Positions 9,372-19,305 of a stretch of DNA of 25,155 bases are shown here, piece by piece (position 1 is the stretch's first letter; every line of letters starts with the position of its first letter). Origin of the DNA: VGDP01 sp964530335 (GTDB lineage Bacteria; Pseudomonadota; Alphaproteobacteria; SP197); contig CAZGYG010000038.1 in assembly GCA_964530335.1 (NCBI GenBank), positions 1 to 25,155 on the forward strand. Direction: 5' to 3'. The notes beneath the pieces were generated by a model. It was not told where the DNA came from, made no database searches, and was given only the letters and a program-made list of their open reading frames with translations. Made by a program: the position numbers and the translations under genes.

Positions 9372-10316
9372 ATGGCACGCAAGAAAATCGGCCTGATCGG
9401 CGCGGGGCAGATCGGCGGCACGCTCGCGCTGCTGGCCGGTCAGCGCGAGCTCGGCGACGTGGTGGTGTTCGACATCGTCGAGGGCATGCCCCAGGGCAAG
9501 GCGCTCGACATCGCCGAGGCCTCGCCGGTGGCGGGTTTCGATTCCGCTTACAGCGGCACCAACGCCTACGCCGACCTCGCCGGCGCCGACGTGGTCATCG
9601 TGACCGCCGGCGTGCCGCGCAAGCCGGGCATGAGCCGCGACGATCTGCTGGCGATCAACTCCGGCGTCATGAAGGCGGCGGGCGAGGGCATCAAGGCCCA
9701 TTGCCCCAATGCCTTCGTCATCTGCATCACCAACCCGCTCGACGCCATGGTGTGGGCGCTCCAGCGCTACTCGGGGTTGCCCCCGAACAAGGTCGTGGGC
9801 ATGGCGGGGGTGCTCGATTCGGCGCGGTTCCGCTACTTCCTGGCCGAGGAGTTCAAGGTCTCGGTCGAGGACGTCTCGGCGTTCGTGCTCGGCGGCCACG
9901 GCGATACCATGGTGCCGCTGGTGCGCTACTCCTCGGTCGCCGGCATTCCGCTGCCCGATCTGGTCAAGATGGGCTGGACCACGAACGAGCGGCTCGACGC
10001 CATCGTCCAGCGCACCCGCGACGGCGGCGCCGAGATCGTCGGCCTCTTGAAGACCGGCTCGGCCTTCTACGCCCCGGCCATGGCGGCGATCGAGATGGCC
10101 GAATCGTACCTGCGCGACAAGAAGCGGGTGCTGCCATGCGCGGCGTACCTCGATGGCCAGTACGGCGTGAAGGGGCTCTACGTCGGCGTGCCCGTCGTCA
10201 TCGGCGCGGGCGGGGTCGAGCGGGTGATCGAGATTCCCCTGCTGGCGGAGGAGAAGGCCGGGTTCGACAAGTCCGTCGGCGCGGTCAGGACGTTGATCGC
10301 GGCCATGCCGAAGTAG
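9372..10316 (+). CDS. mdh: Malate dehydrogenase (LDH-like type)
   Basis: NAD-dependent oxidation of malate to oxaloacetate closes the TCA cycle. The 314 residues belong to the lactate/malate dehydrogenase family of the LDH-like subtype common in Alphaproteobacteria. GLIGAGQIGG (7-16) binds NAD, with Asp34 fixing the adenosine ribose. The specificity loop VPRKPGMSRDD carries Arg83 and Arg89; arginine at the first of these selects malate over lactate. Asp149 and Arg152 (GVLDSARFR) and His176 (GGHGDTM) complete the active site. A strong GGGAGGAGA ribosome binding site precedes the ATG. Unlike the usual alphaproteobacterial mdh-sucCDAB run, a clear terminator separates this gene from sucC, and mdh appears tied to mmsA. 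Confidence 0.96.
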   Translation: MARKKIGLIGAGQIGGTLALLAGQRELGDVVVFDIVEGMPQGKALDIAEASPVAGFDSAYSGTNAYADLAGADVVIVTAGVPRKPGMSRDDLLAINSGVMKAAGEGIKAHCPNAFVICITNPLDAMVWALQRYSGLPPNKVVGMAGVLDSARFRYFLAEEFKVSVEDVSAFVLGGHGDTMVPLVRYSSVAGIPLPDLVKMGWTTNERLDAIVQRTRDGGAEIVGLLKTGSAFYAPAMAAIEMAESYLRDKKRVLPCAAYLDGQYGVKGLYVGVPVVIGAGGVERVIEIPLLAEEKAGFDKSVGAVRTLIAAMPK

Positions 10317-10326
10317 CGCCGGGCAA

Positions 10327-10349
10327 CGGCCCCCCAAGGGGCCGGTTTT
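10327..10349 (+). terminator. Intrinsic terminator after mdh
   Basis: The perfect 7-base stem CGGCCCC (10327-10333) / GGGGCCG (10338-10344) has a CCAA loop and is followed one base later by TTTT (10346-10349). It begins 10 bases after the mdh stop codon. The T tract is short, so some read-through into sucC is possible. Confidence 0.7.
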
Positions 10350-10363
10350 CCGCCAAATACAAG

Positions 10364-10384
10364 GCGTTTACGGCCGCTAAACGC
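10364..10384. promoter_or_regulatory. Inverted repeat, candidate operator of the suc operon
   Basis: Perfect 7-base arms GCGTTTA (10364-10370) and TAAACGC (10378-10384) are separated by 7 bases (CGGCCGC). The right arm touches the candidate -35 box of sucC at 10385. No T tract follows, so it is unlikely to be a terminator. A protein bound here would block or assist RNA polymerase. The regulator is unknown. Confidence 0.5.
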
Positions 10385-10412
10385 TTGCGTGGGCATGGTT
10401 AAGTGTTAGAGT
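10385..10412 (+). promoter_or_regulatory. Candidate promoter of sucCDAB-lpdA
   Basis: TTGCGT (10385-10390) and TAGAGT (10407-10412) are separated by 16 bases, in the locally most A/T-rich part of the gap between the mdh terminator and sucC. The start of transcription would be near 10419, giving a leader of about 50 bases. The boxes match the consensus only partly. Confidence 0.4.
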
Positions 10413-10432
10413 GCGGCGCGCGCGCGGCGCCG

Positions 10433-10468
10433 ATGTTCCGCACTCGTTCCATGATCGCTGCGGGCTGA
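10433..10468 (+). other. Possible 11-codon upstream reading frame abutting sucC
   Basis: ATG at 10433 opens an 11-codon frame (MFRTRSMIAAG) whose TGA (10466-10468) is directly followed by the sucC ATG, forming TGAATG. A second in-frame ATG lies at 10451. sucC itself has only a weak Shine-Dalgarno sequence, so ribosomes ending here could re-initiate on sucC. Neither ATG of the small frame has a strong ribosome binding site, so its translation is uncertain. Confidence 0.3.
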
Positions 10469-11632
10469 ATGAACCTTCACGAGTATCAGGCCAAGGACGT
10501 ACTCGCTCGCTTCGGCGTTCCGGTACCTCGCGGCAAGGCGGCGGCGACGGCGGCAGAGGCGCGCGAGGCGGCGCAGGCCATCGGCGGCCGGGTTGTCGTC
10601 AAGGCCCAGGTTCACGCCGGCGGGCGCGGCAAGGCGGGCGGCATCAAGGTCGCCGGCTCTCCCGCCGAGGCCGAGGCGGCCGCCCGCGCCATGCTGGGCA
10701 CCCGGCTCGTCACCCACCAGACCGGCGCTCAGGGCCGGCCGATCGGCCGGGTCTACATCGAGGAAGGCTCCGACCTCGCGCGCGAGCTCTACCTCGCCCT
10801 GCTCGTCGATCGGGCGCGCGGCTGGCCGGCGTTCGTCGCCTCGACCGAAGGCGGCATGGACATCGAGGCGGTTGCCGCCAAGACCCCGAAGAAGATCCTG
10901 ACCCTCGCGGTCGACCCGGCGGTCGGCTACCAGCCGTTCCACGGCCGGCGGCTGGCCGTCGCGCTCAAGCTCGGCGGCGAGCAGGCCAAGGCCATGGGCA
11001 AGCTGGGCGCCGCGCTGTGGCGCGCGTTCCACGACTGCGACGCGAGCCTGATCGAGATCAACCCGCTGGTCGTGACCGGCGATGGGCGGCTCGTCGCGCT
11101 CGACGCCAAGATCAACCTCGACGACAACGCGCTGTTCCGGCGGCCCGAGCTGGCGGCCATGCGCGACGCCACCCAGGAGGACCCGATCGAGGTCGAGGCC
11201 CTCGCGGCGGGGCTCAACTACGTCAAGCTCGACGGCGACATCGGCTGCCTGGTCAATGGCGCGGGCCTGGCCATGGCGACCATGGACATCATCAAGCTGG
11301 AGGGCGGCCAGCCGGCCAACTTCCTCGACGTCGGCGGCGGCGCGACCAAGGAGCAGGTCACGGCGGCGTTCCGCATCATCCTGGCCGATCCCAAGGTGCG
11401 CGGCATCCTGGTCAACATCTTCGGCGGCATCATGCGCTGCGACGTGATCGCCGAGGGCATCGTCGCCGCGGCGCGCGAGCTCGGGCTCAAGGTGCCGCTG
11501 GTGGTCCGGCTCGAAGGCACCAACGTCGAACTCGGCAAGCGCATCCTGGCCGACTCCCGGCTCGCCATCACCGCCGCCGACGACCTCGGCGACGCCGCGC
11601 GCAAGGTCGTCGCGGCGCTCGGGGGGCGCTGA
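10469..11632 (+). CDS. sucC: Succinyl-CoA synthetase beta subunit
   Basis: Together with SucD this enzyme converts succinyl-CoA, phosphate and ADP (or GDP) to succinate, CoA and nucleoside triphosphate, the substrate-level phosphorylation step of the TCA cycle. The 387 residues match the family. The N-terminal MNLHEYQAKDVLARFGVP begins the ATP-grasp domain, VVVKAQVHAGGRGKAGG (about 43-59) is the nucleotide-binding loop, and LIEINPLVV holds the metal-binding Glu and Asn. The C-terminal flavodoxin-like half contains NFLDVGGGATKEQV and NIFGGIMRCD, which contact the partner subunit and the phosphohistidine. The stop codon overlaps the sucD start by one base (TGATG). It is the first gene of the suc operon; its weak ribosome binding site is discussed with the upstream small frame. 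Confidence 0.97.
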   Translation: MNLHEYQAKDVLARFGVPVPRGKAAATAAEAREAAQAIGGRVVVKAQVHAGGRGKAGGIKVAGSPAEAEAAARAMLGTRLVTHQTGAQGRPIGRVYIEEGSDLARELYLALLVDRARGWPAFVASTEGGMDIEAVAAKTPKKILTLAVDPAVGYQPFHGRRLAVALKLGGEQAKAMGKLGAALWRAFHDCDASLIEINPLVVTGDGRLVALDAKINLDDNALFRRPELAAMRDATQEDPIEVEALAAGLNYVKLDGDIGCLVNGAGLAMATMDIIKLEGGQPANFLDVGGGATKEQVTAAFRIILADPKVRGILVNIFGGIMRCDVIAEGIVAAARELGLKVPLVVRLEGTNVELGKRILADSRLAITAADDLGDAARKVVAALGGR

Positions 11633-12513
11633 TGGCCGTCCTGGTCGATGCCCGCACCAAGGTGCTGTGCCAGGGGTTCACCGGCGCCCAGGGCACCTTT
11701 CATTCCGAACAGGCGCTGGCCTACGGCACCAAGCTGGTCGGCGGCGTGACGCCGGGCAAGGGCGGCACGAAGCACCTCGGTCTGCCGGTGTTCGACACGG
11801 TGGCGGAGTGCGTGCGCGCGACCAAGGCCGACGCCAGCGTCATCTTCGTGCCGCCGCCGTTCGCGGCCGACGCCATCCTCGAGGCGATCGACGCCAAGGT
11901 GAAGCTGGTGGTCGCCATCACCGAGGGCATCCCGGTCAACGACATGGTGCGCGTCAAGCGCGCGCTGGGCGGCACCCGGACCCGGCTCATCGGGCCAAAC
12001 TGCCCGGGCATCATCACGCCCGGGGCGTGCAAGATCGGCATCATGCCGGGCCACATCCACAAACGCGGCCGCATCGGCATCGTCTCGCGCTCGGGCACCT
12101 TGACCTACGAGGGCGTCGCCCAGACGACCGCCGCGGGCCTGGGCCAGACCACGTGCATCGGCATCGGCGGCGACCCGGTCAACGGCACCAGCTTCGTCGA
12201 CTGCCTCGAACTGTTCCTCAAGGACGACGAGACGGCGGGCATCATCCTCATCGGCGAGATCGGCGGCTCGGCGGAAGAGGAGGCGGCGGCGTTCCTGCGC
12301 CGCTCGCGCCGCAAGAAGCCGGTGGTCGGTTTCATCGCCGGGGTCACGGCGCCGCCCGGCCGGCGCATGGGCCACGCCGGCGCGATCATCGCGGGCGGCA
12401 AGGGGCGCGCCGAGGACAAGATCGAGGCGCTGCGCGCCGCCGGCGTCGCGGTCGCCGACTCCCCGGCGAGCCTCGGCGTCACCATGTCTAAGATGTTGTC
12501 GGGCACGGGCTGA
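11632..12513 (+). CDS. sucD: Succinyl-CoA synthetase alpha subunit
   Basis: This subunit binds CoA and carries the phosphohistidine intermediate of succinyl-CoA synthetase. It has 293 residues. QGFTGAQGTFHSEQAL (14-29) and GGVTPGKGGTKH (37-48) form the CoA-binding Rossmann fold. IGPNCPGIITPG (120-131) and SRSGTLTYE (152-160) are family signatures. His248 in RRMGHAGAIIAGGKG is the active-site histidine that is phosphorylated. The start codon overlaps the sucC stop by one base, ensuring equal output of the two subunits. The larger frame open upstream of this ATG is only an overlap with sucC. sucA follows after 53 bases. Confidence 0.97.
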   Translation: MAVLVDARTKVLCQGFTGAQGTFHSEQALAYGTKLVGGVTPGKGGTKHLGLPVFDTVAECVRATKADASVIFVPPPFAADAILEAIDAKVKLVVAITEGIPVNDMVRVKRALGGTRTRLIGPNCPGIITPGACKIGIMPGHIHKRGRIGIVSRSGTLTYEGVAQTTAAGLGQTTCIGIGGDPVNGTSFVDCLELFLKDDETAGIILIGEIGGSAEEEAAAFLRRSRRKKPVVGFIAGVTAPPGRRMGHAGAIIAGGKGRAEDKIEALRAAGVAVADSPASLGVTMSKMLSGTG

Positions 12514-12566
12514 GCGCCCGCCCCAAGAACCACAACGACGGGCGTTGCCCGCGGAGCACGATCACT

Positions 12567-15425
<2,859 letters not shown>

Positions 15426-15465
15426 CGGCCGCGGGGTCGCCGGGGCGCGGCGGAGGGGATCCAGC

Positions 15466-16734
15466 ATGAGCGTCGAAATCAAGGTTCCGCCCATGGGCGA
15501 ATCGGTGACCGAGGCTACGGTCGCCAAATGGTTCAAGGGCGCCGGCGACGCGGTCGCGCGGGACGAGCCGCTGTGCGAGCTCGAGACCGACAAGGTGACC
15601 ATGGAGGTGTTCGCCCCGGTGGCCGGGCGCCTGGGCGAGATTCGCTTTCCCGCGGGCGCCGACGTGGCGGTCGGCGCCATCCTCGGCCTGATCGAGGAAG
15701 GTGCCGGCGCCCCGGCCAAGCCGGCGGCGAAAGCTGCCAAGGACGCCGCGAAGCCCGCGCCGGCCGAGCCGGCGCCGGCGAAACCGGCGGAGGTCGCGCC
15801 GCCGCTGTCGCCTGCGGTGCGCCGGCTCGTCGCCGAGCACGGCGTGGCGCCCGAGGCCGTCGCGGCCACGGGCAAGGGCGGCCGTCTGACCAAGGGCGAC
15901 GTGCTCGAGTTCGTGGCGGGCAACGCGGCTCCCGCCAAGCTGGCGCCCGCGCCCGCGCCCGCATTGGCGCCCGCATTGGCGCCCGCACCGGCGCCGGCGG
16001 CCGAAGCGCGGCCCGCGGGCCCGCGTCCCGAGGCGGCGCGCGAACAGCGCGTGCGCATGACCCGGTTGCGCCGGCGCATCGCCGAGCGGCTCAAGGAGGC
16101 CCAGGCGACGGCGGCCATCCTGACCACGTTCAACGAGGCCGACATGTCGGCGGTGCAGGACGCGCGGGCGCGGTTCCGCGACAGCTTCGAGAAGAAGCAC
16201 GGCGTCCGCCTCGGCTTCATGTCGTTCTTCGTCAAGGCGGCGATCGCCGCGCTCAAGGAGATCCCGGCGGTCAACGCCGAGATCGAGGGCGACGACCTCG
16301 TCTACAAGAACTACTACCACATCGGCGTCGCGGTCAGCGCGCCCCAGGGCCTGGTCGTGCCCGTGCTGCGCGACGCGGACCGCATGAGCTTCGCCGGCAT
16401 CGAGAAGTCGATCGCCGCGTTCGGCGTCAAGGCGCGCGATGGCCAGCTCGCGGCCGAGGACCTGATGGGGGGCACCTTCACCATCTCCAACGGTGGCGTG
16501 TTCGGTTCGCTGGTGTCCACGCCCATCCTCAATCCGCCCCAGAGCGGTATCCTCGGCATGCACAAGATCCAGGACCGCCCCGTGGTCGTCGGCGGCCAGG
16601 TGGTGGCGCGGCCGATGATGTACCTGGCGCTGTCGTACGATCATCGCATCATCGACGGGCGCGAGGCGGTGACCTTCCTCGTGCGCATCAAGGATTGCCT
16701 CGAGGACCCGGCGCGCATCCTGTTCGACCTTTAG
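15466..16734 (+). CDS. sucB: Dihydrolipoyl succinyltransferase (E2 of 2-oxoglutarate dehydrogenase)
   Basis: This E2 core protein transfers the succinyl group from the lipoyl arm to CoA. The 422 residues are arranged as follows. A lipoyl domain (about 1-77) has the lipoylated Lys43 in ELETDKVTMEVFAP. An Ala/Pro/Lys-rich linker follows. The E1/E3-binding domain (about 107-147) contains LSPAVRRLVAEHGV and GKGGRLTKGDVLEF. A second linker is made of repeated Ala-Pro and Leu-Ala-Pro units. The C-terminal acyltransferase domain starts near 195 with the RMTRLRRRIAERL motif, and its catalytic residues His393 and Asp397 lie in LSYDHRIIDGREA. A GGAGGGGA ribosome binding site lies just before the ATG. 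One lipoyl domain is normal for E2o. The neighbours sucA and lpdA complete the complex. Confidence 0.98.
   Translation: MSVEIKVPPMGESVTEATVAKWFKGAGDAVARDEPLCELETDKVTMEVFAPVAGRLGEIRFPAGADVAVGAILGLIEEGAGAPAKPAAKAAKDAAKPAPAEPAPAKPAEVAPPLSPAVRRLVAEHGVAPEAVAATGKGGRLTKGDVLEFVAGNAAPAKLAPAPAPALAPALAPAPAPAAEARPAGPRPEAAREQRVRMTRLRRRIAERLKEAQATAAILTTFNEADMSAVQDARARFRDSFEKKHGVRLGFMSFFVKAAIAALKEIPAVNAEIEGDDLVYKNYYHIGVAVSAPQGLVVPVLRDADRMSFAGIEKSIAAFGVKARDGQLAAEDLMGGTFTISNGGVFGSLVSTPILNPPQSGILGMHKIQDRPVVVGGQVVARPMMYLALSYDHRIIDGREAVTFLVRIKDCLEDPARILFDL
15941..15999. repeat. Short in-frame tandem repeat in the sucB linker
   Basis: Alternating GCGCCC units lead into two perfect 12-base copies of ATTGGCGCCCGC (15963-15974 and 15975-15986), then a diverged copy. 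They encode Ala-Pro and Leu-Ala-Pro-Ala repeats in the flexible linker before the acyltransferase domain. Copy number could vary by slippage without breaking the frame, because each unit is a multiple of three bases. Confidence 0.8.
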
Positions 16735-16756
16735 CCGCGCGCCGAAGGGAAACGCC

Positions 16757-18166
16757 ATGGCCGAGGAGACCTTCGACGTCGTCGTGATCGGCGGCGGCCC
16801 CGGCGGCTACGTCGCCGCGATCCGCGCCGCCCAGCTCGGGCTCAAGGCCGCGTGCGTCGAGAAGCGCGCGGCGCTCGGCGGCACCTGCCTCAACGTCGGC
16901 TGCATCCCCTCGAAGGCCCTGCTGCATTCGTCGGAGCTCTACGCCCAGGCGAGCCACGATCTGGCGGGCCACGGCGTCGCCGTCGCCGGGGTCACGCTCG
17001 ACCTGGCGCGGATGATGGCGCGCAAGGCGAAGGTCGTCGACGACCTGACCAAGGGCATCGCGGGCCTGTTCAAGAAGAACAAGGTCGCGCACCTGACCGG
17101 CACGGCGCGCGTCGTCGGCAAGCACCAGGTGACGGTACGCGCGCCGGATGGCGCCTCGCGCGCGCTCGGCGCCAAGGCCATCGTCGTCGCCACCGGGTCC
17201 GAGCCGACGCCGCTCAAGGGCGTGGCGATCGACGAGCAACGCATCGTCTCCTCGACCGGCGCGCTCGCGTTCGACGCGGTGCCGAAGCGCCTGGCGGTGA
17301 TCGGCGCCGGCTACATCGGACTCGAGCTCGGCTCGGTCTGGCGCCGGCTCGGCGCCGAGGTCACGGTGGTCGAATTCCTCGACCGCATCGTGCCGACCAT
17401 GGACGGCGAGGTGGCCAAGGCCATGAAGCGCGTGCTCGAGCGCCAGGGCCTGGTCTTCAAGCTCGGCCACAAGGTCACCGGCGCCCAGCCGTCCAAGACC
17501 ATGGTCAAGCTTGCCGTCGAACCGGCCAAGGGCGGCGCGGCGGAAACGCTCGAGGTCGACGCGGTGCTGGTCGCCATCGGCCGCCGCCCCTACACCGAAG
17601 GGCTCGGGCTCGACGACGCGGGCGTGGCGCTCGACAACGCCGGGCGAATCATGGTCGACGGCCACTTGCGCACCAACGTCGAGACCATCTACGCCATCGG
17701 CGATGTCGTGCGCGGCCCGATGCTCGCCCACAAGGCGGAGGACGAGGGGCTCGCGGTCGCCGAGATCATCGCCGGCAAGGCCGGGCACGTGAACTACGAC
17801 GTCATCCCCGGGGTCGTCTACACCAACCCCGAGGTCGCGACCGTCGGGCGGAACGAGGAGGAGCTGAAGGCCGCCGGGGTCGACTACCGCGCGGGCCGGT
17901 TCCATTTCCTGGCCAACAGCCGCGGCCGCACCTACGGCCAGACCGAAGGCTTCGTGAAGATCCTGGCGGATGCCAAGACCGACCGGGTGCTCGGCGTCCA
18001 CTTGATCGGGCCTTGCGCCGGCGAGCTCGTGGCCGAGGCCGCGGTGGCCATGGAGTTCGGCGCCGCGGCCGAGGACATCGCCCGCACCTGCCACGCCCAT
18101 CCGACCTTCAGCGAGGCGGTGCGCGAAGCGGCCCTCGCGGTGGACGGCCGCGCGATCCACGGCTAG
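16757..18166 (+). CDS. lpdA: Dihydrolipoyl dehydrogenase (E3)
   Basis: This flavoprotein reoxidises the dihydrolipoyl arm of SucB and makes NADH. It has 469 residues. The FAD motif VVIGGGPGGYVAAIRAAQLG opens the protein. The redox-active disulfide is Cys44-Cys49 in GGTCLNVGCIPSK. A second Rossmann motif, VIGAGYIGLELGSV, near the middle binds NAD, and YAIGDVVRGPMLAHKAEDEG is the second FAD contact. The C-terminal dimer-interface motif HAHPTFSEAVREA supplies His448 and Glu453 to the active site of the partner monomer. A GAAGGGAAA ribosome binding site precedes the ATG, 22 bases after sucB, so this copy is dedicated to the 2-oxoglutarate dehydrogenase complex by position. It ends the suc operon and is followed by a large hairpin. 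Confidence 0.98.
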   Translation: MAEETFDVVVIGGGPGGYVAAIRAAQLGLKAACVEKRAALGGTCLNVGCIPSKALLHSSELYAQASHDLAGHGVAVAGVTLDLARMMARKAKVVDDLTKGIAGLFKKNKVAHLTGTARVVGKHQVTVRAPDGASRALGAKAIVVATGSEPTPLKGVAIDEQRIVSSTGALAFDAVPKRLAVIGAGYIGLELGSVWRRLGAEVTVVEFLDRIVPTMDGEVAKAMKRVLERQGLVFKLGHKVTGAQPSKTMVKLAVEPAKGGAAETLEVDAVLVAIGRRPYTEGLGLDDAGVALDNAGRIMVDGHLRTNVETIYAIGDVVRGPMLAHKAEDEGLAVAEIIAGKAGHVNYDVIPGVVYTNPEVATVGRNEEELKAAGVDYRAGRFHFLANSRGRTYGQTEGFVKILADAKTDRVLGVHLIGPCAGELVAEAAVAMEFGAAAEDIARTCHAHPTFSEAVREAALAVDGRAIHG

Positions 18167-18201
18167 GCCGTCCAAATCCGGCCTAGCGGGGTGCTGAAAG
18201 A

Positions 18202-18259
18202 CCCCCGTCATCGTCATCGCGAGCCGCCGCAGGCGGCGTGGCGATGACGCCGTCGGGGG
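18202..18259. repeat. Large palindromic hairpin after lpdA (REP-like, possible terminator)
   Basis: Perfect 9-base arms CGTCATCGC (18212-18220) and GCGATGACG (18241-18249) enclose an inner stem GCCGCC (18223-18228) / GGCGGC (18232-18237) with a 3-base loop. Outside them CCCCC (18202-18206) and GGGGG (18255-18259) can pair further. An alternative small hairpin pairs GGGGT (18189-18193 region) with ACCCC at 18201-18205. The CGTCATCGCGAG-type sequence resembles short palindromic repeats scattered in alphaproteobacterial genomes. No T tract follows, so termination would be imperfect; transcript-end protection is another option. Confidence 0.6.
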
Positions 18260-18275
18260 ATTGTCAGAAGCCTGC

Positions 18276-18851
18276 CTAGGCTTCGCGTGGGCCGCTCGTG
18301 GGGCGCCTGGCCTTGCGCCAGGACGTCCAGTCCACGGCCTCGGTGGTTGTGATCGTCACCGACGCTCCCTGATCGCTCCGTTCCGAGAAGAGAACGAAGT
18401 TCAGACCGTTGTATCGGGCGCTCGGTACGATCAAGCCATGGTACTCAAGGAAGTTGGCTGCGGCCGCGGCCGCCTGGGTGCTCGTGTAATCCAAGCTTCC
18501 ATATGCCGCCGCGTTGACTCCCAGACCTTTGAGCGTATCGAGGTTCCCGACGTCGAGAACGCGCTCGGCGCGGACGTCCAGCCTATGAATTTCATGCCGG
18601 ATGCCGCTCGGCCAGACGGGTTCGAGCGACAATCGGTGTCCCACCTCGGCAAAGGCCCCATGCCTTTCGAGGCTCGTGTACATCACCTCGAATTCGCCCG
18701 CCGGACTCCAGCGCCCGTTGGCCGTCGATCCGCGCAACGGTTCCTGGCCCTTGCGGGCGATCCGCCAGACCTCCCGCTCGAACGGCGCGGCTCCAATCGC
18801 TTCGAGCGCGTCGAGCAGCGCTCGGTCGTGCACGCGCCGCTCGTCGGCCAT
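18276..18851 (-). CDS. RES-domain toxin (NAD-degrading family)
   Basis: RES toxins such as MbcT and ParT attack NAD+ (phosphorolysis) or ADP-ribosylate a metabolic enzyme, arresting growth. This protein has 191 residues. The RES fold is recognised from LRGSTANGRWSP (39-50), the MYTSLERHGAFAEVGHRL segment (57-73) and VPSARYNGLNFVLFSE (142-157). These supply the conserved Arg (Arg40 or Arg47), Glu69 and Ser144. The gene starts 3 bases after the stop of the Xre-type antitoxin gene, the usual order for this class of module. The frame ends about 17 bases from the hairpin behind lpdA, on the opposite strand. The exact enzymatic activity (phosphorylase or ADP-ribosyltransferase) cannot be told from the sequence. 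Confidence 0.85.
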   Translation of the reverse strand: MADERRVHDRALLDALEAIGAAPFEREVWRIARKGQEPLRGSTANGRWSPAGEFEVMYTSLERHGAFAEVGHRLSLEPVWPSGIRHEIHRLDVRAERVLDVGNLDTLKGLGVNAAAYGSLDYTSTQAAAAAANFLEYHGLIVPSARYNGLNFVLFSERSDQGASVTITTTEAVDWTSWRKARRPTSGPREA

Positions 18852-18854
18852 GGC

Positions 18855-19193
18855 CTACGTGTAGGACCCCGCGTCCAGACTTTCGATCGCGGCCAGAACT
18901 TCGTCGGTCCTGCCGGCGTGGATGAGATCGATGGCCCGCTCGTCATTCAGCAATCGATGGCGCGAGTAGAGCCAGAGACGGGTCTCCTCGGGCGCGTAAA
19001 AGTCGGCCAAGCGGTCGACGACATAACGCAGGTCCGAGATGAGGAGCTGCGTCTTGGGGTGAGGCGAAGCCTTCCCGCTCGACCAACGCGACACCGTCGC
19101 GGGCGATACCGACGTGACGTTGGCCACATCGGTGCCCTTGAGCCCGCCCTTTTCCCTGAGGGTGTCGATGATCTGTGTGACTGCGCCCGGCAT
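18855..19193 (-). CDS. Xre/MbcA/ParS-like antitoxin
   Basis: This 112-residue protein is the likely antitoxin of the RES toxin encoded 3 bases downstream. Residues 6-45 form a helix-turn-helix (LREKGGLKGTDVANVTSVS then PATVSRWSSGK). The C-terminal part contains LWLYSRHRLLNDERAIDLI and GRTDEVLAAIESLDAGSYT, which matches the toxin-binding domain of the MbcA/ParS/Xre family that plugs the toxin active site. The frame is open for 68 codons further upstream, but that part covers the promoter and is not conserved-looking; the ATG at 19193 lies about 27 bases after the expected transcription start. The helix-turn-helix and the large inverted repeat at the promoter suggest that it represses its own operon. 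Confidence 0.85.
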   Translation of the reverse strand: MPGAVTQIIDTLREKGGLKGTDVANVTSVSPATVSRWSSGKASPHPKTQLLISDLRYVVDRLADFYAPEETRLWLYSRHRLLNDERAIDLIHAGRTDEVLAAIESLDAGSYT

Positions 19194-19226
19194 GGCTACG
19201 GTCCCGCACGCTCGTCGGTCACGTCT

Positions 19227-19255
19227 CGTATACGTTTTTGTTGCAGGGGCGTCAA
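19227..19255 (-). promoter_or_regulatory. Promoter of the RES/Xre toxin-antitoxin operon
   Basis: On the minus strand TTGACG (19250-19255) and TATACG (19227-19232) are separated by the ideal 17 bases. The start of transcription would be near 19220, about 27 bases before the antitoxin ATG. It lies inside a strong inverted repeat. Confidence 0.65.
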
Positions 19256-19273
19256 GTTCTGCAACGTAAACGT
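19232..19273. promoter_or_regulatory. Near-perfect 15-base inverted repeat, likely autoregulatory operator
   Basis: The left arm ACGTTTTTGTTGCAG (19232-19246) and the right arm CTGCAACGTAAACGT (19259-19273) are complementary at 13 of 15 positions, with a 12-base spacer that contains the -35 box of the toxin-antitoxin promoter. The left arm runs up to the -10 box. A dimeric helix-turn-helix antitoxin bound here would shut off the promoter. Confidence 0.65.
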
Positions 19274-19305
19274 CAATTTGCGTTAATGGTCCGGCGCGCT
19301 GACCG

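Noticed and set aside
12539..12551. A CGGGC-GTT-GCCCG hairpin between sucD and sucA
   Set aside because: The short stem lacks a T tract and lies within one operon; likely chance in G/C-rich DNA.
18261..19286. A 341-codon plus-strand frame opposite the RES/Xre genes
   Set aside because: The minus-strand reading gives recognisable toxin and antitoxin domains, a promoter and an operator; the plus-strand product resembles nothing.
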